Positions 9,170 through 22,049 of a stretch of 64,000 nt of DNA are shown piece by piece (positions within the stretch are counted from its first letter, which is position 1; every line of letters starts with the position of its first letter). The notes under the pieces were generated by a model that had not been told where the DNA came from, ran no database searches, and saw only the letters and a list, made by a program, of their open reading frames with translations. Where the stretch lies: contig MBPM02000070.1 in assembly GCA_001695595.3 (NCBI GenBank), positions 310,001 to 374,000 of the forward strand, written 5' to 3'. Both the position numbers and the translations under genes were made by a program. Source of the stretch: Plasmopara viticola. Taxonomy: Eukaryota; Oomycota; Peronosporomycetes; Peronosporales; Peronosporaceae.

Positions 9170-10029
9170 TAATTACCTTATATAACTCACGTAGCCTCTG
9201 ATTGGCTGCACTTGAGTTGGTAAACCGAAAATGTGGCGTAAATGTTGTAGCCGCCAACCTCCAATAGCAAAGATTGTCTAGACTGTACTCCTGTTTTGTA
9301 TTCACACCAAGCCCAAGTTTTGCATACTTTGCACGTGATTTTCTCTCACAGTTCCCTGCTCTCAAAATGTGCACGAAAAGCCTACGCTCTAGAGCTCGAG
9401 CATGATATTTTCGAGGTAGCGCCTACCTTACGGACTAAGCTAATCAAATTTAAGGTTTTAACCTATGAAAGGGCGAAAGATCAAAAGCTTCCGACCCAAA
9501 TTCAAGAGGTAAAGATGGTCACTAAGTGGCTAAAATTATAGATGAGCAGGTGCTTGTGACATGTCGGGCTGGGCACATACCCAAAACTCCACGTCACCAG
9601 TGTCTTTCGTGTCTTAGAAAGCATACAAACAATATAAGCAACGGTTCATCTGGTGAACTTTGAAGTTTTATCCGTCAGCTTTCAAATTCCTTGCTTGTGA
9701 GCAACGTGGGCGCAAGTCACAAATGTACATTTATCACTTAGAGGATCACACACTCTTCTTGTTGGACTGGTTGAGTACAAATCTTCCTCGCTTCTAACTC
9801 CCTAGGGTGCACCAGCGACGAAAAAGGCAATCTACATGAGAGGTGCAGCAACAGACATACTCGCTTCTCTGAATTCTGTTGAATGTGCAGTCTCTGGAAC
9901 TACAAGATGGTGTCTGTGAGCTCGCCGACTCCCCTATCAGCTTAGAAACTGTAGATCAAAGCAACATTCGATGCTTTGACTGTGCAAGCAAAGGCATAAA
10001 CGAAGAACGTCAAAGTATTGGAAATTCGC
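9170..10029 (+). other. Intergenic stretch, possibly Gypsy gag remnant
   Basis: No intact gene. An 81-codon plus frame (9296-9541) carries no motif I recognise. Because it lies directly 5' of a Gypsy protease relic on the same strand it could be decayed gag sequence, but nothing in it proves this. Confidence 0.25.
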
Positions 10030-10600
10030 TCTTCCTAAGGCTTTAAGGATTCGCTGACTGAAGCTGTGTTCTCAGAGCTAGCAAAACGCCGGTCACCAGT
10101 AGAGTCAGGGTACATTTCTTGGGAAGGGATAAGTCTATGTGGTAATTGTAGTTGCTACATACCACGAAAAGATTGCCTTTCAGAGCTAGGCATCATTCGA
10201 GATTGGATTAGATATCAAAACTTAATTGACTCGGGCGCGTCGAGTTACATTTTACGCCGGCAAATGATTTCTTTTAACCAAGATGGATTAGCTATTGCTC
10301 TTGAATAAAGTATTGGATGTAAGTTAATTTCAATTCGACGGTTAACGAAACTAGTTAAAATGGCAATAAAATTTTGGTATTTTGACAGCATAAAGCTTTA
10401 TTTGTGGCAAGTACGATTAAATTTTAGGCACTCTGTGGCTAGAAAAGAACGAAATTAATCGCTTTGCAGGCCAATATCATAGAAAGCAGCTTTTCAATTT
10501 CACGCAACAGGGCTTTGGTGAGTCATGATCACCACGTTATGCGTGCGGCTTTGCTGACAGCATCAGCTGCCGAAGTCGAAAAATATATCATATATGTGTA
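10030..10600 (+). pseudogene. Ty3/Gypsy aspartic-protease relic
   Basis: The plus strand encodes NLIDSGASSYILRRQ near 10212-10260, the retropepsin active-site pattern (LIDSGAS) of Ty3/Gypsy polyproteins. It is followed, after a stop at 10306 and a frame change, by 'RLTKLVKMAIKFWYFDS' near 10338-10390 and a decayed 'LGT.WLEKNEI' (10430-10460), which match the downstream protease and linker of oomycete Gypsy elements. No reverse transcriptase or LTRs were found, so only a fragment remains. Confidence 0.6.
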
Positions 10601-11140
10601 ACATGATATCACATAGCTTTACTTACTGCGGGTAAAAAATCGCGGCAAGCAGGTACATAGGTCCGCAAAACAACGCAACTAGTACAGCTTCACAAGTAAA
10701 AACACACCTCCATAGGTGAAAACATTGAAGACTGGTAGACATAATTTTGCAAGAAGACAACAAGAGAAAAGGAAGTGGTTCAGATAGTTATCATGTAACG
10801 GCAAATGCGCATCGAATAGACTTCTGCCAAAGGTGCTGGAATTAATAACCTCAAAACAATCGATATAATTTTTGGCTGAGTTTATAGCTGAAAGCACCTT
10901 GAATGTGGTGTGTTTAAAAAAAACTTTTCGTGAAGATACCATATATCCTTCACTTAGACAATGATGCTTTGGACCAGCCTTATGGGCAGCATTTGTTGCG
11001 CCAGAGCTTAAAAGTCCTGCAGGATTCTAAATCTTTTATTCGGAAGCTCACTATTGCATTTTTTTAGAGTTTAAAATGACACGGTGCAGCACGTCCTCGC
11101 CGCCGACTTTTGCGACTAATCCCTGACAAAGTGGCAACTG
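10601..11140. other. Intergenic, nothing recognised
   Basis: AT-rich sequence with no open frame longer than about 90 codons and no similarity to the effector modules or retroelements that I can see. Confidence 0.4.
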
Positions 11141-11149
11141 CCCTTGTTG

Positions 11150-11745
11150 GAATTTGGCTGAACAGTGAAATGCATGAACACTCTTTCAAAGGAAGTACGC
11201 GCTGCTTGACGGCATGTTCAAGTGTACCCTGTACAGTGCATGATAGATTCTATATAATTTAGCGTATTTCTACAGCGATTAGTATTTCAAGTGATGCTAC
11301 CAAGGCTTGAAGCGTGCGTCGCACCTGGGCTCACAAAAGCAATAGGATTCTGTATGTTTGAAAAAAAAACACCTGACGTGGTGTTCAAGATGTTGCCATC
11401 AATAGTGTCACCGGAAAAAAGTGAGGCCCGGAGACCTCTTCCCGAGTGCAAAGTCAGGATAGCCAATTCCACGAGCGCAATGAGATCCCATTGACCGGTG
11501 CAGGACACTTTATTGCGCTCATAACCAAACAAAAAGTAGTCACTGGCCCGTGCTTATAATAATGTAGTGTAGCGGTACTTGCACAAACCCCCTTTCCAAG
11601 GAAGCACGCGCTGCTTGACAGGTTGATCGAGTGCAAGCCGCACAATGCATGGAAGATACTATCTAATCAGAGTGATGAAGCGGATGTCTCACAGTGACTA
11701 TTACGACAAACAGCATTTCAAGTGATGCTTCAAGGGTACTGAACA
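11150..11745. repeat. Imperfect direct repeat pair flanking a ~260-bp spacer
   Basis: Segments 11180-11310 and 11590-11745 share an ordered series of matches: AAGGAAG.ACGCGCTGCTTGAC, then GTGCATG or ATGCATG..AGAT, then a 'TTTCAAGTGATGCT' near 11285 and 11718. They are in direct orientation and clearly diverged. The spacer carries no recognised gene. This could be an old tandem duplication or the terminal repeats of a small non-autonomous element. Confidence 0.45.
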
Positions 11746-11929
11746 CCCCAAAGGCGCTTAAGATTTAGTCACTACCAGTTTTGACCATATTGACCTTTCG
11801 TCCAAAAATACGTGAACGATATGCTAGTCCTCATTCGTCCAATGAAAGCTTGTCGACTCTCAACAGTTTTTAAGGTCGAGAGTGTTGATTAAAACTAGGA
11901 CGTCTTCATCGACAAATGCTTATGTGAGC

Positions 11930-12340
11930 TCTCCTTTTTTCGAGTCGTTAAATTATCATACCAGTGCTCGAACATCATGTTCTGAAATTGTGTGGTACTT
12001 AAGGCGTTTGAGCTAATTTTTTGTGGTCTGCGTAGCTAGTTTGGCGTCTTTGAAAAAATGCAGTGGATGCGTGATTTTTTCGAGCGAATGACCTCCTAAA
12101 ACATTAAAACAAAATGTATCTTGGTGATGTTTGCTGGATATATTTAAAAACTTGGTACGACCGGAGGTAAAGTGCAAGGTTTGAATCCAAATAGCGACAG
12201 CTCAGCGACTACTTTCAGCATTTCCTTTTTTCTCACCTACTGCCAAACAGCTCAAACTCCGCAACCTCGATGATTGCAAGAGTTCTCGAAAAAGGCTTGG
12301 CTGACGCAACGCGAATCGATAGAGTAGTGTATCAGGTGAG
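11930..12340 (-). pseudogene. WY/LWY effector relic (minus)
   Basis: On the minus strand 11945-11995 reads 'MMFEHWYDNL', a type-B module matching 'LFRHWYNNLMT' of the giant protein. Toward higher coordinates follow the equivalents of the 'FFDIYSKHHPG' and 'LASAELVE' segments (12130-12300). Stops and frameshifts are frequent. It corresponds to roughly residues 1620-1740 of the intact protein. Confidence 0.65.
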
Positions 12341-12719
12341 TGTCTAGCTTTTGGCCCGGCCGCTGAAGAATAAGAGCTCAAATGTCACGCTCAACTAAGC
12401 TTTCATGATGAAGGCCAACGCAGTAGCTTTATATCTAATTAATTGGCTGGGTTGAAATTGACTCGAGATTTAATGCTAGTTTCAGCAATCGGTTTAAATT
12501 TTTCAACTATTAGCTGCAAAAAATATTTTTTTTGTATTGTGGCGTAGCAGAGACATACTGTTTAAGGATTATGTACATCGATGCTTTGCAACAAAACTCG
12601 CGCGATTGACGACCGTTGTGTCTTCGGACTAAACAATCTTAATAGAGCCAGTAGAATGGACCCTAGACTCTCTATACAAGTCAAAATTTGGTATATTGCA
12701 ATCACCAAAAAGATTTAAC

Positions 12720-12995
12720 GACGCAAAGATCGGGCTTGCCCAGTGTGCTCAAACGTTCAACAAAGGCGCCTCAAGAATTGTTCCTTTTTCCTTAAAACAA
12801 TTTCTGGCGCTCGCGAATATTGCCTTAATTAAATGTATTTTGTCCTCTTGATCCTCGGGTGCAAAGCGTTTTCATCGACAAACACCAGAACTTGAAACCC
12901 ATCAAACGAGATAGATAAATAGTGTACTGGAGATCAATGTATAAGCTCACCATGATCATAAAGTCAAGCTGGATCCACTTAATCAAATAAATCAT
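12720..12995 (-). repeat. Recurrent block R1, copy at 12.7 kb
   Basis: Shares with 22880-23140, 23460-23720, 36510-36745, 58600-58780, 59725-59980 and 62480-62660 the plus-strand core 'TGCCCA.TGTGCTCA' followed by 'CAACAAAGGCGCC' and, about 100 bases on, a segment that on the minus strand reads like 'LH.GHDDEIQLF'. Usually the block lies 200-350 bp 3' of an effector relic's C-terminal end. Here the following relic is inverted. Confidence 0.5.
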
Positions 12996-13019
12996 AAGGC
13001 ACTGCAATGGATTTATTTA

Positions 13020-14840
13020 TTGATGATCATATGCGCGTGGCGTTTGAGCGCTTATTCGGTGGAGGCTGGGCTAACAGCTGGGCACTCACCTGAGAAACTT
13101 CTCCACCGAAAATTTTGTATCAGACATGTTTCACTCGGACATTTTTCTTTACGTCGATCTTGTCAAAGTCAAGCCGCTCAACACAAGGTTAGCAAAACAA
13201 TTGACGCTGGAAGTAGTCGCGGATCGGCTCAAACACCTCACCCCTATTTTTAGTTGTCCCAAATTCTTTGACGCATCCAACAAATATCATCTACCGTCTC
13301 TATTTACTTCGATTCCGACATTGAAATATTTTGTTGACGATGGGCCGACCTTGCTTGTCATTAAGGCAGCATTAGAAAATAGGGACGATGCAAACGAGTG
13401 CAAGCCATGACATTTAGTGTTCAATTTAGTTGTGTAGTGCCATGTAATGATCTTATTATGCGACTCGATCTGGACAAGGATGGAAAACACTTTTCGCTGC
13501 ACTACTGGCGTAGTATAGCAGCTAATACGACACATTTGTCGATTTAAAGATTGCATTTTTACCGATAGCCTTGAAGTTAAAATTCCAAGATAAGGGTCGT
13601 AGCTGCAACTTTACTTCCTAATCCCGACTAAGAAATCAACGGAGCGTTAAGTTTGCTTGCCGTGCTCACCACTGTTTATGGCGATCACAAGGTGTCGATG
13701 ATGTTGAAGCAGCTTGATCATTTTCAACTACAAAAGACACGGCAAAATTAATTTCAAACCTGCACAATCAGTGACTGGGCGCTGAAAGAACGCCCACTTA
13801 TCTATTCTGCATTGAATGATAGGCCTTATTATGCTGTCAAGTCGATAAATCATTGTGGCATGTATATCGAGCAATGCGCAAATTTTTTGTTCGATCCAAT
13901 CACGCTACTGTCGCCTTTCTTCAACGGCGTCGATTAAGATCTGCAAGACATATACATGGGAACGCAAATTTGAACAACAGCAAGGCATATAATTCGGGCG
14001 CTGCTGTTAGACGGACGATGGCGTCACGCGGCTCGAGATTTCAAGACTTAGATTGCCCAAAAATCAGCTTTTAAGCGCATGCAGAAGATAAAACATAAAT
14101 GATGCCCTTTATTTTTTCGCAAAAAGAGTTCGAAAAGATTGAAATGAAGGAGTATGTCTTGATGTATCAATCTGTAAAATGACTTAATCGAGACAGCTCC
14201 ACTAATGAAATAAACGTGCTCACTGTTCGGACCGTTTGTTTGAAAGGCGGCACTGCATCCATGGTACTTGTAGCAGCAAAGCTCAACAAATTAATCAGCT
14301 TTTGCTGAAATGCTTGATATTTCTAATCAAAGCTGTGGCCAAAGCTCTCTAGTCGCTAAGGCTTGACAAGGTGCATCAAGAGCTTTTGCCGCTACTATAT
14401 ACTTGTAGAGCTAATCGGTGAGTGCAGCATACCTATATGCAAATATTTAAGTTATATAATGTCTTGCGTGAGTCCGACAAAACTATTGCTGAAGCTTAAA
14501 CCGATCGACCAAGAACAAACAAAGAGCAAGTTCTTGGAGAAGCGCTTGATGTTTTGTCAGCTACTAAAAGGCTTGAATCTTTTAAAGCCGAATTTTTGTT
14601 ACGCACATGCCAAACTTACAAGTAGAGACAATCAACTAGAAAAACAATTTTCCATTTCGAAAGTGAGTCCTGGTGTACAAAGAATTTGAAAGACGTCACC
14701 GATCTGTTAAAGAATATAGATATCAATGTGGATAGAAAATAAGGTTGGCAAATTAATTAATGAAGAAAAGTTTTACCATGCTTGGTCGCTGGGGCTGGTC
14801 GACGAAAAAGTGTTAAATTTTTGAGATAAGTAAAATGTAA
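13020..14840 (+). pseudogene. WY/LWY effector relic, C-terminal half (plus)
   Basis: Ordered plus-strand matches to the giant protein: 'KFFDASNKYH' and 'TLKYFVDD' (13260-13345; residues ~1670-1700), 'SLLAVLTTVYGDHKVSMM' (13650-13705; ~1808-1825), 'LFDPITLLSPFF' (13890-13925; ~1893), 'GGTASMVLVAAKL' (14250-14290; ~2023) and a 'SFTMLGR' remnant near 14770 (~2253). Frames change repeatedly and stops are many. It is therefore an inverted, decayed C-terminal half of a family member. Confidence 0.75.
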
Positions 14841-14861
14841 ATTAAAAGGTACATAATCACA

Positions 14862-17702
14862 CTGTTATCTCCCTTGAAACTATCGACCTTCCTGTCCCCT
14901 CGTCTATCTTGGTCTCCCACTAAGTGTTCATAGCGTTCGAGATGCTTCGTTTGTCTTTTCTAGAACATCTATACTCCATCATGTCTCATCGGATGTGTCG
15001 TCACTTGGTCGTCGTCACCCCATTATCGGTGACGACCACCAAGTAAGAACCAGCGACAGTACTCCTCTTAACACTTCCACTCACGATTGCTGCTCCCTCG
15101 GCTCGCTTGCTGTGAGGATCGTGCCGGTACGGAGATACTCGAATCGCTTGGTGCCGATAGCCTTCGTGAGGACGTTAGCCAATTGAAACTGCGTTTTCTT
15201 GTACGCCACCTTGATCCCACCAGATGTAGCCGTTTCTCGGATTAAGTGGTGGCGAAAATTTACGTGTTTTGTGCGTGCGCTGTTTCCATGTTTCGTGGCG
15301 AGTGTGATCGCTCCTTAGTCGTCTTCATACATGATAGTGGGGGAAAATCTGTGCGAATCTAAGTTCTGAGGTCATCATACGTGCCCACAGCACTTCTTGA
15401 GTGCATAAACTAAATGCCGTATACTCGGCTTCGGAAGTACTTAGTGCTACAGTGCGCTAATACTTCGACTTGAATTCTACAGGTTCATCGTTCAATATCA
15501 AATGGACACCAGACACCAAGCGCCAATTAACTAAAAAATTTCCCAAATCGGAGTCACTATACGCAGTGAGCTTATGTTGAGTGGATTGACAATTATAGTG
15601 TAATCCGAGGTTACTCATCGTGAGGAGGTAGCGCAGCACCTTGATGAGTGTCTTTTAGTGTCGAGTGCCTGAAATGGCAGCAAAACGTCCCAATCGACTC
15701 AATGAAAACGATGCGTCAGGTTACAGCGAATATCAGCCATTCAAGTAGCTGGCGGTATGGGATTCGACTCATGGCTTCTCTCTCTGGATCCATCGTTAGG
15801 CTGTCATCACCTGACAACTTGGTACTTATGTCACATGGGTTGGTCGTTGGGCGAGCGCGTACTTGGCGGAACATCTCGGCGGTCTCATGGATGTACTTTT
15901 GTTGTGTGAAAAACGTTTATCGCTTCTTATGGTTGTAGTTGAATCCATGCCGAGTAGTCGCTTCAGTGAACCGAGATCCTTCATTTGAAAGCACTAACCT
16001 ATTGCGTTCTTGATGTTCTGGATCATGCTTTGCGATTTCGCGGCCAATACCATATCATCAACATAAAGACACACATACCCCAGCTGTCACCGTCTTTCGT
16101 CTTGTAGACGCACTTATCACCACCACACGCAACGAAGTTCCTTCTCAGCAATGCATTGTGGATGGTTTTGTTCCAGGCGCTTGCAGCTTACTCTAAGCCG
16201 TACAGTGCACGGTTGAGCCTGAGAACGTATCCTATCTCGATATTCATTTCCTTCGGTGGCTCAAGGTACACCTCTTCATCAAGGTCTACGTTGAGATAAG
16301 CAGTGCCGACATCGACTTGGTCTTTGATATATCCCACCGCACAACACACTGATAATAGTATCCTGATGGAGTTCATATTGGCTACTGCTGCATACGACTG
16401 GAGACGTCCACACCGAATATATATAAGTACCCTAGTGCCACAAGTCGCGCATCGTATCGTCCATCAGTCTTTTTGGCCCAGAATCACTTGCAGCCAACAC
16501 TCTTCATTCCTAGTTGGCCTTTGACGGGTGCCCATGTCTTATCTCGCTCGTGTGCCTCAAATTCTTTCTCAATTGCTTTGCTCCAGTGTTCGTTCTCTGG
16601 CCCGTTCAGTGCCTCTTCGTACGATTGTGGAAGATCTCGTGCTACCATGGTAACCTCTGCCATCAAAGCCGTATCATTATCCAATCGTGAATGTTTGGTT
16701 TGTTTTCCGTGTCCTTACTCCCACTGTTGTCGTTGTTCTCATCGTATAGAACGATGTCACCTCCGTTATTGTTCTTCACACCAGCTTCGATCATGAGAGG
16801 GTTTGGTTGTTCAATTCTTGGTGCATATTTAATGTTCTCTTGATGCACAGATCCATCTCTCCCACCGACCACGTCAACAAGATCACTTCGTTGGAAGTCA
16901 GGGTGGCTCCTACGTGTGACATGAGGTCAGGAATCTATCACGTTGGAGTCGACTTCGTCGTTATAGCAGAATTCTCGCTTCCAGGGTAGCTATAAATTAC
17001 TTCGTATATGCCGATTACGCTTTTAAGCGATACATTGCGGCACTATGTGGCGAGGTCCTTGTTGAATGTGCTGCAGATTCTTTTGGTGTCGAGGAATATT
17101 CGTGATATTCATGTATTCACGTGGTTCACTGACTACTATTTCAAGGCTATCATTCGGTGTGCTAATCTCAACATCGTCGTCGGCCGGTTCTTCCTTCATA
17201 ATCACATTACCGGTGACATCCTGTAGAACATTAGGTACCCAGTCCACCACGTCATCGTTCTTAGACTTGATCACTAGTGTTGTCGTCACCGCTCTGTCTG
17301 TGTCGTCTTCATATATGCCGCCTGCCTAAGAACGACCGTTCGACTCACTTTGACAGTGTTCGTCTCAAGATCGAGTACCTTGTACCCCTTCGTGTTGGTT
17401 GCAAACCCTCGCATCACGCAGCGATAGCTCTTCGCTTTGAACTTCATGCGCTCGGAATGATTGATATCAGCACAAATTAACGTTTTGAAGACGCGCACTT
17501 GCTGTAGCTGTGGTTTCACTAAAACGCACAATTCAGTTGGAGTCGTGGTCTTGTTGTTGCTGTTTGTGATCCAATTGATTATGTACACTGCCGTGTCTAC
17601 GACTTCGGCCCACCACTATGTAGCTACACATTTATAGCTACATAACTTGTCTTTTCTAGAACATTTATACTCTATCATGTCTTATCAGATGTCTCATCAC
17701 GA
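14862..17702 (-). mobile_element. Decayed Ty1/Copia retrotransposon
   Basis: On the minus strand Copia polyprotein pieces appear in the right order: integrase C-terminal region (17286-17588, 'KAKSYRCVMRGFATNTKGY'), reverse transcriptase (16484-16684 'HWSKAIEKEFEAHERDKTW', 16188-16376 'VDVGTAYLNVDLDEEVYL' and 'RALYGL'), RNase H (15457-15639 'LTAYSDSDLGNF') and the C-terminal 'QLANVLTKA' near 15180. All are separated by stops and frameshifts. A 53-bp direct repeat at 14951-15003 and 17648-17700 (47 of 53 matching) marks what is left of the LTRs. A possible 3' LTR runs 14862-15073 (TGTTA...TAACA). The family differs from the pair at 47-56 kb. Confidence 0.85.
15002..15043. repeat. 17-bp-arm hairpin inside Copia LTR remnant
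   Basis: ACTTGGTCGTCGTCACC and GGTGACGACCACCAAGT form an inverted repeat with one mismatch and an 8-base loop. It lies in the presumed 3' LTR of the decayed Copia element and could form a stem in LTR transcripts. Confidence 0.7.
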
Positions 17703-18100
17703 CAAGGCAATTCTTCTATTATACCGCCTACACTTGATAAGAATTGCTGAAAGACTTGAGGTCAATGATAATGATAAATCGATACAATACTATCGCATTA
17801 CTTTCCGTTCCATTTGTCCAGTTGACTATTTATAGTTCGTTGAATTCTCCACCACCTATATAAAAAGTAGCTGTGCTTCTAAGTGCTAGCTCAATTTTAT
17901 TAATATACCTTAGATGTCAGCTCTGTCGGCCGAGACAGAGTCAAAAAAGGTGCAAAATCGAGTCTTATCTTGATTATTAAAGAAGTGCTGCCGACTAAAT
18001 AGAAAAACAAGCACCATATAAAAGACAGCACAAATGCAAGAATTGCGTAGCCATCACTTTTTTAACTGAAATTATAAAATTTTTGAGCAAAGCCGCGATG
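17703..18100. other. Intergenic, nothing recognised
   Basis: No coding frame with a recognisable motif and no clear repeat relationship to other parts of the window. Confidence 0.4.
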
Positions 18101-18560
18101 CCTTTTACTTTCCCGAAGTCTGCTCAAAAGCCATGGGCACTCAAGAACCTAAACTCCTCTACCGCAAATACATTTCTGTCGATACTAGCATAGCATTTAT
18201 AGATCCTCATGATTTCAAGATTGCCTTACATGGCCTAGATGAGTCTTCGTAGCCGCCTAGTATTTCCCCTTTAAAGCAACTATCAATGGTGCGATGTCAA
18301 AGTATGTCCGGCCAAAGGTTGTTATAGTCAAAATAATTGTGTGACCGTATAGGTGGGCATCTCTGGAGCGTTGAAATCGTTGTTTTGTCAATTATAATGC
18401 CTTGATATGGCAAGACTCGCGGTGCGCTTCAGCTGATATGGCTATCTCAATGACTACAAAAAGATAAGACTGGGCGTACTAAACGTCGTCTAAATTGTGT
18501 ACGACTCCCTCATTTAGATAAATATAGCTACCTAATTTTAGTGAACTATTTTCTCGGCAC
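18100..18560 (+). repeat. Recurrent block R3, copy 1
   Basis: Aligns by eye with 61380-61840 and in part with 20930-21360. Shared plus-strand landmarks are a 'GAT..T..CTTAGCATTT'-like segment, 'GTCCGG..AAGG' with 'AACAATTGTG' (18310-18340; 61565-61605), a 'GGCAT..CTGGAGCGTT' segment (18357; 61620) and 'ACGACTCCCTCA' (18505; 61699; 21248). It looks like a decayed coding sequence of unknown family; no copy is open throughout. Confidence 0.45.
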
Positions 18561-18949
18561 TCAGTTGTGCTTTGGATGTCCTTGTAGCAATTTTGTGAAA
18601 AATCAGCACACTGCTTAAGCACGAATCAGTCACCACTTCTGTTTAATTTTTTGAACCCAGTAAGTCGCTGATGGGCTGGTACTATCCACGCATCATTTTC
18701 CTGTGAGAGTTTTAAAGATTGAGGTTTACAATTATCGTCACTGACGTATGGAACCTAGTCACATTTTGCTCTCCATTTTACCAATTGTATAAGACTGAGT
18801 ACATAAAAGAGACGTTGATTGTCAAGTAAGCAAGCATTTTTATGCAGCATAAGTGCACATAAGTTAGAACATTTCTTTACCTGTTTTTTACCATTCAAAA
18901 GAAGAAATCTTGTTTGCCAAACTTTGAGAATGATACGTGTCATATCCTG

Positions 18950-20500
18950 TCAATAGTTCTCAAGATCATATAGCTAATTTTGATTTAGCCAATTGACTAG
19001 ATATAAAACAATGCACAGACGACCTAGAGCACGTGACATTCGTACTCACTTACATAAGAGGCCTAGCCAAAAGCTAGACAATGACCATAAAACCTCTCCA
19101 CTCATGTAGTAAGCATTCATATACTTGATCGTCTTGGCCGCGTCGGGAAAGTTTGCGCGTCGAATTAAGATTGCGGTTAGCTGAATTGGATGGACAAGTA
19201 GTTAAAATAGCAGCTAAGCTAGGCTTCATTAGGTACGACTACCTTTTATGTCAAAAATTGGCTGTGAACTTGAAGATATTTGGTTGCGCAAAGTCAATCC
19301 TTGTCCCGGGCATAAGAAGTGCGACTTCATCTTGGTATGTCGTAGCTAGCAAAAACAAGACTTGGCTCAATTGGTGGGGCACCACTATAGGCGCTAGCCT
19401 CGCAACAGGGCTTGCCGAGTCATGCTTTCACCTCTGTTATGCTGTATGGCTTATTTGAAAGAAAAGTCTGAGAAACACGCCCGAATAAAGTATAAAATGT
19501 GTCAAAGCAAGCTAACGTTCACGAAGATAAAGGTGACGCTTTCCTAGAATTTTTTTATCAAAGACGCTAAAAATAACGCTTGAATTGTGCGTCACGTAGG
19601 TTCACAAATAGAGCGCGACCAGAAGTTCGAAAAGGTTCTATCAGCAGGAATTGCAGGTCTGGACTCATATTGAGTGATAGAAGCGCTAGTAACGCAGTCT
19701 CAGAGGCGAGTAACATATATACACAAAACACAGCGTTCCACAGCGTAGACAAATCCAGCCATATAAACTTACGGAAAGTAATTAATCCGCAGAACTGTAA
19801 GCTTCGACAACAAACAGAGTTATTATGCGTACAAAGAGAGTGTCGATACAAGACCCTTAGAGCGATACTTCATAGCAGGCAAAACGGCAAAAACCCATCT
19901 TTTAATTCTTCGCCAGCATTTATTGTTTCATTGCTTAAGCAAGCAGGCTGTCGTTTTTGCGATAGGGTGTATGTAGCAGGTTGCTCTCTGAGCAAAGAAG
20001 ATCCGGAAACTATTATACTTTTGACGCATAATCAGCTGTCATTCAAGCCGAAAAAATATTCATCTCAGCACAACCCATTGGTGGCTTGCATGTGATAGTG
20101 GTTTAAATGTGAGAGTGGCTTGCATGTGAAAGTAGCTTGCATGTGAGCACTTGCAAAACCTGGCAGAGCAAACAATCCGCGTTATACAAATCAGTTTCTT
20201 ACAAAGTGTGTTTGTGCCGGCGGACTGCCGAATGTTAGCCTTCTGCCAGACACAAGAAGAACGAAATTTTAGAAATGTTTGTGTGAAACCTAGTTTAATA
20301 GTGGCTTTGGAACATTCTAGCCAGGAGATATGAAAGCGAAAAGCAAGACTATTTATAGAAGCCGCGAAAAAATATTATGACCTGTTTCAAACGATTGAAT
20401 ATTATAGAGAACAATAGAGATCGCGCTTTAGTTTTGCAGTTTTGTAAAAGCTGTTTTACATATCGAAAGCTCGCTAGCTGATGTCCTTAGCAGACCGATC
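18950..20500 (+). repeat. Recurrent block R2, copy 1
   Basis: Diverged plus-strand counterpart of 41930-43000 and 46050-47000. Shared segments include 'GGCC..GCCAAAAGCT' (19072; 41974), a segment reading roughly 'L..AGKQ.K...LL' (19860-19930; 42180-42240; 46385-46440), 'CTTGCATGTGA' or 'CAAGTATGTGG' units, and a segment ending 'CATATCGAAAGC' (20456; 46951). A 171-codon frame (19580-20095) lies inside, but the other copies are not open in that frame, so I do not call it a gene. Confidence 0.45.
20081..20148. repeat. 17-bp minisatellite, four units
   Basis: Four consecutive 17-bp units of the form GTGGCTTGCATGTGANA at 20081, 20098, 20115 and 20132, differing at one to four positions. The related blocks at 42 and 46 kb carry only one or two recognisable units. 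Confidence 0.85.
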
Positions 20501-20929
20501 TAGAAGCACCTAAGTCTGTGAACACGCTGCGAAGTATGTTTGCTGAAGCACAATATTGATGAACCGGTATGTATTCAATGGTTTCAACTATGCAACGTAG
20601 AGGACCAACCAAAAATATACCAGTACGTGCTTCGTGACAGATAATCGGTGGCAAAATGACTCACTTCTCACCTCGTCGAGCTGCAGTAATGCATGACCGA
20701 TGGCACATTTAAAAGTGTCGTTACAATTCTCTTGTTCGACAAATCGAGTCAGGCGTCTGCTGAAAGTTTCCCCTAATGCTCGCACGAGAACTATCAGTAT
20801 CATTTTTCCACACCAATCAATTCCCTTTTCAAAGAACCCAACAAAGGCTTGCAAGACGTGCATAGACAGCACTGCACAAGTTTAAATGGTGAGCTAGGAG
20901 TTTTTTTTCTTACATCATCGAAGCCAAGA

Positions 20930-21360
20930 ATCGCCTTTTAGCTTCGGAGAGTTTTCACGATTCTCATGGCTGCTGTAAATGCAGCCGTGGACTTAACTTT
21001 TGCCGTAGCAGAGATTATTCATCGTTATTGACATATTGCATACGATTTCGAAAGGTGTCTTGGGTGGGCTTAATGGGTCCACGAAGCCAACGTATCTCTA
21101 TTGTAGCGTCTACGGATGGATATAAAGTCGAGGTATCTACGGCAAAAGACTGCATTAATAAAATAACAATGTGAGCAGATGGGCATCAGTAGTTCTTGTG
21201 TCATCGCTAATCATGCCCCAGGCGTACTAACCGCCGAGGGATATACACGACTCCCTCAATTAGATGCGATAATAGCTGACTACCAAATCAATTGTACTAT
21301 ACACCGGCTATTGAATTTGCATCCTCGAAAAGAGTGTGTGCAAAAGAGATTTTCTACTTA
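20930..21360 (+). repeat. Recurrent block R3, copy 2
   Basis: Contains the 'CGACTCCCTCAATTAGAT' segment near 21249 and 'TATACACCGG' near 21298, which recur at 61699 and 61751 in the same order. No intact frame; a 60-codon plus frame at 21179-21361 is the longest part. Confidence 0.4.
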
Positions 21361-22049
21361 GCTTATCATGAATGTGCTCCAGTAACCGCTTTCGCTCGAT
21401 TTGTGAGCACAAATGAATGCGAGGACTTCGCCTCCCACCACAATTTAAAGAAAGAACAGTAGTTTTACACAGGAATCGTGACAGTTGACTTTGTGCCTGG
21501 TACGAGGCTATGTTGTGCCTCGATGCGTATATGTGCGTGTATATAGCGAGTTTTGATGGTGGGCTACCACTTACAATTAAAGTTGTACCTAACTTCCTGG
21601 ATTCTCTGGGATCTTGAAGCTCAGATGCAGCGGACGGTATCTATAAGGCTTGTTCAATGCTTCTTTGTCCAAAAAAAGCCTCTGTCCAAAATCTAAGGCT
21701 GTATTTATGTCTATGAGAGATGCATTCATCTCCAAACCTCCCTCCTCAAAAATCTTCGACTTATAATCGAGCCAAGAACTTATTAATTTAAAGCGTATCT
21801 GTCGTGACACTAGGGCTCGTTGAATGAACAAGTTCTTCCGCTTGCGCTATTGGTTGCACATTTCAGCTCGAGGAAGACAGTTATATACGAGTCAATTTGT
21901 TCCAGTCCAACGAGCTTTGATTGCCGAACAAAACTACTTCATTAGCGAGAGAGATTGCTTGTCAGGAAGTACGCATTGGTAAAATTATGTTTTTATTCTT
22001 GGAATTCCACCCCTTCGTGGTCAGGTTAGTCCATTCATCGTGGAGAAAG

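Noticed and set aside
19580..20095. 171-codon plus-strand frame
   Set aside because: It lies within recurrent block R2, whose other copies are not open here, and the product shows no recognisable domain.
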